Source of the DNA: Rhodoferax sp.
GTDB taxonomy: Bacteria; Pseudomonadota; Gammaproteobacteria; Burkholderiales; Burkholderiaceae_C
Assembly (NCBI GenBank): GCA_020048255.1
Contig: JAIFMR010000077.1
Location: 1-8,172 of the forward strand
Direction of reading: 5' to 3'
Length of the DNA: 8,172 bases
Shown: in pieces, positions 7,034 through 8,172 of the stretch
How the letters are laid out: each line of letters starts with the position of its first letter
How positions within the stretch are numbered: position 1 is the first letter of the stretch
The notes under the pieces: generated by a model
The model's input: the letters and a program-made list of their open reading frames with translations, nothing else
Told to the model about the DNA's origin: nothing
Database searches by the model: none
Program-made: the position numbers and the translations under genes

Positions 7034-7951
7034 TTAGGTGGGCAGGAAGTCTTCCACCGACAAGTAGCGCTCGCCGGTGTCGTAGTTAAAGCCCAATACC
7101 GTGGACCCTGGCGCAATGTCAGGCAGCTTCTGTGCAATGGCGGCCAGTGTGGCCCCGCTGGAAATCCCCACCAGCAGGCCCTCTTCTGCCGCACTGCGCC
7201 GGGCGTAGTCGCGGGCCGGTTCGCCATCCACCAAAATCACACCGTCCAGCAATTGGGTCTTCAAGTTTTTCGGAATGAAGCCGGCGCCAATGCCCTGGAT
7301 CGGGTGCGGTGCGGGTGCGCCACCAGAAATGACCGGTGACGCAGCGGGTTCTACCGCATATACCTTGAGTTGGGGCCATTTGGCCTTGAGCACTTGCGCC
7401 ACGCCACTGAGGTGGCCGCCGGTACCCACGCCGGTGATCAGCACGTCAACGCCCTGCGGGAAGTCGGCCAAAATCTCCAGGGCGGTGGTGCGCGCATGCA
7501 CGTCGATGTTGGCCGGGTTGTCAAACTGCTGAGGAACCCAGGAGCCAGGGATGGACAAGGACAATTCAAAGGCGCGGGCAATGGCGCCTTTCATGCCCCG
7601 GTCACGCGGGGTCAAATCAAAGGTGGCGCCATAGGCCAGCATCAGACGCCTTCGCTCGATGCTCATGCTGTCGGGCATGACCAAAATCAGTTTGTAGCCC
7701 TTGACCGCGGCCACCAGGGCCAACCCCACGCCGGTGTTGCCCGACGTCGGCTCGATGATGGTGCCCCCAGGCAGCAGCGCGCCAGACTTTTCAGCAGCTT
7801 GCACCATGGCCAGCGCCACCCGGTCCTTGATGGATCCGCCCGGATTGGTGCGCTCGGATTTGATGTAAACCTGATGCGTATTGCCAAACAGACGGTTGAT
7901 GCGGATGTGCGGCGTGTTACCGATGGTTTCTAAAACGCTGTCGACTTTCAT
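7034..7951 (-). CDS. cysK: Cysteine synthase A (O-acetylserine sulfhydrylase)
   Basis: This cytoplasmic PLP enzyme makes cysteine from O-acetylserine and sulfide, the last step of cysteine synthesis. The protein has 305 residues, the family's usual size. Seen directly are the PLP lysine in GGSIKDR (K42), the substrate loop EPTSGNTG (67-74), MSIERRRLM (96-104), the phosphate-binding GVGTGG (174-179), HPIQGIGAGFIP (216-227), the SSGA serine contacting the PLP ring (S264 or S265) and the C-terminal YDTGERYLS. MSIERR, KGAI and PIQGIGAGF favour the CysK type over CysM. The ATG at 7951 follows an AGGA seven bases upstream; the frame stays open to 8080, but that extension runs into the RNase P RNA gene and is not protein-like. 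It probably heads a transcript with the COG2509 gene, and is divergent from rnpB across 62 bases. Confidence 0.94.
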   Translation of the reverse strand: MKVDSVLETIGNTPHIRINRLFGNTHQVYIKSERTNPGGSIKDRVALAMVQAAEKSGALLPGGTIIEPTSGNTGVGLALVAAVKGYKLILVMPDSMSIERRRLMLAYGATFDLTPRDRGMKGAIARAFELSLSIPGSWVPQQFDNPANIDVHARTTALEILADFPQGVDVLITGVGTGGHLSGVAQVLKAKWPQLKVYAVEPAASPVISGGAPAPHPIQGIGAGFIPKNLKTQLLDGVILVDGEPARDYARRSAAEEGLLVGISSGATLAAIAQKLPDIAPGSTVLGFNYDTGERYLSVEDFLPT

Positions 7952-7999
7952 GGAAATCCTGGTCTGGTTATGCGCGGGTGATGCCGTGTTGATTGCCAC

Positions 8000-8005
8000 G
8001 ATAAT
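8000..8005 (+). promoter_or_regulatory. Candidate -10 element for rnpB
   Basis: GATAAT lies 8 bases before the apparent 5' end of RNase P RNA and matches the TATAAT consensus at five of six places. I see no good -35 hexamer at normal spacing. On the other strand the same A/T patch reads TATTAT (8006-8001) and could serve cysK. Confidence 0.4.
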
Positions 8006-8013
8006 AAAGGAGT

Positions 8014-8172
8014 GAAGCCTGCCAGACTGTCGCTGGTGCAATTCTGGAAACAGAGCACTGGAGGAACGTCCGGACTGCATAGGGCAGCGTAGCAGCTAAC
8101 GGCTGTCCACTGAAAGCCTGTCCCGCAAGGGCTGGGTATAAGGTGAGGATCAGAGCAACAGAGACGAGTCGC
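8014..8172 (+). ncRNA. rnpB: RNase P RNA (class A), 5' part, cut by the window end
   Basis: This is the catalytic RNA of RNase P, which removes 5' leaders from tRNA precursors. GAAGCCTGCCAGACTGTCGC (8014-8033) aligns with the E. coli 5' end (P1/P2). CTGGTGC (8033-8039) pairs with GCACTGG (8055-8061) using two G-U pairs, and inside it TCTG (8043-8046) pairs with CAGA (8051-8054) around a GAAA loop; this is the P3 hairpin. Next comes the universal core GAGGAACGTCCGGACTGCAT AGGGCAG (8061-8087, P4/CR-I), then AGCAGCTAACGGCTG (8091-8105). CAACAGAGACGAGTC (8156-8170) resembles the betaproteobacterial CACAGAGACGAGTC segment. About 159 bases are visible of an expected 330-400. The 5' end was set by comparison with E. 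coli and may be off by a few bases. Confidence 0.93.

Noticed and set aside
7952..8080. N-terminal extension of CysK by 43 residues to 8080
   Set aside because: The extension overlaps the RNase P RNA gene, has no CysK similarity, and the ATG at 7951 has an AGGA and the usual family N-terminus.

Overview
The window looks like chromosomal DNA of a betaproteobacterium, most likely Burkholderiales family Comamonadaceae (Rhodoferax/Polaromonas-like). This rests on protein resemblance from memory (PyrC, HtpX, CysK, DUF3025, DUF3334, COG2509), the fairly high G+C, and a betaproteobacterial-type RNase P RNA at the right edge. No search could be run, so the genus is a guess. It is mostly a housekeeping region; I see no phage, transposase, CRISPR array or defence island.

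Left block, + strand (1-2570): the 3' part of pyrC (dihydroorotase), then after 3 bases a NYN/PIN-like nuclease-fold protein, then a DUF3025 gene whose ATG overlaps the NYN stop codon (ATGA). The three are packed like one transcription unit. The DUF3025 gene is broken: its two conserved halves lie in different frames, and the segment that should join them appears to be deleted (about 74 bases lost near 2095/2096).

Middle block (2571-5150): a 106-base gap with a possible heat-shock-type promoter leads into htpX (+), a membrane metalloprotease of envelope quality control. It converges, with 10 bases between stops, on a DUF3334 gene (-), which carries a near-perfect CheC/CheX/FliY phosphatase motif and is the most interesting protein here. 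A 139-base divergent gap follows, then an SDR-family oxidoreductase (+).

Right block (5151-8172): a COG2509-type FAD-dependent protein (-) lies downstream of cysK (cysteine synthase A, -) with a 47-base gap, probably co-transcribed. Its coding sequence contains a segment resembling a decayed Comamonadaceae-type dispersed repeat. Head-to-head with cysK, 62 bases away, the RNase P RNA gene rnpB begins (+) and runs off the window.

No single new multi-gene system is evident. The points worth following are the CheX-like motif in DUF3334, the DUF3025 deletion, the repeat-like insertion in the flavoprotein, the htpX promoter and the compact rnpB/cysK divergent region.
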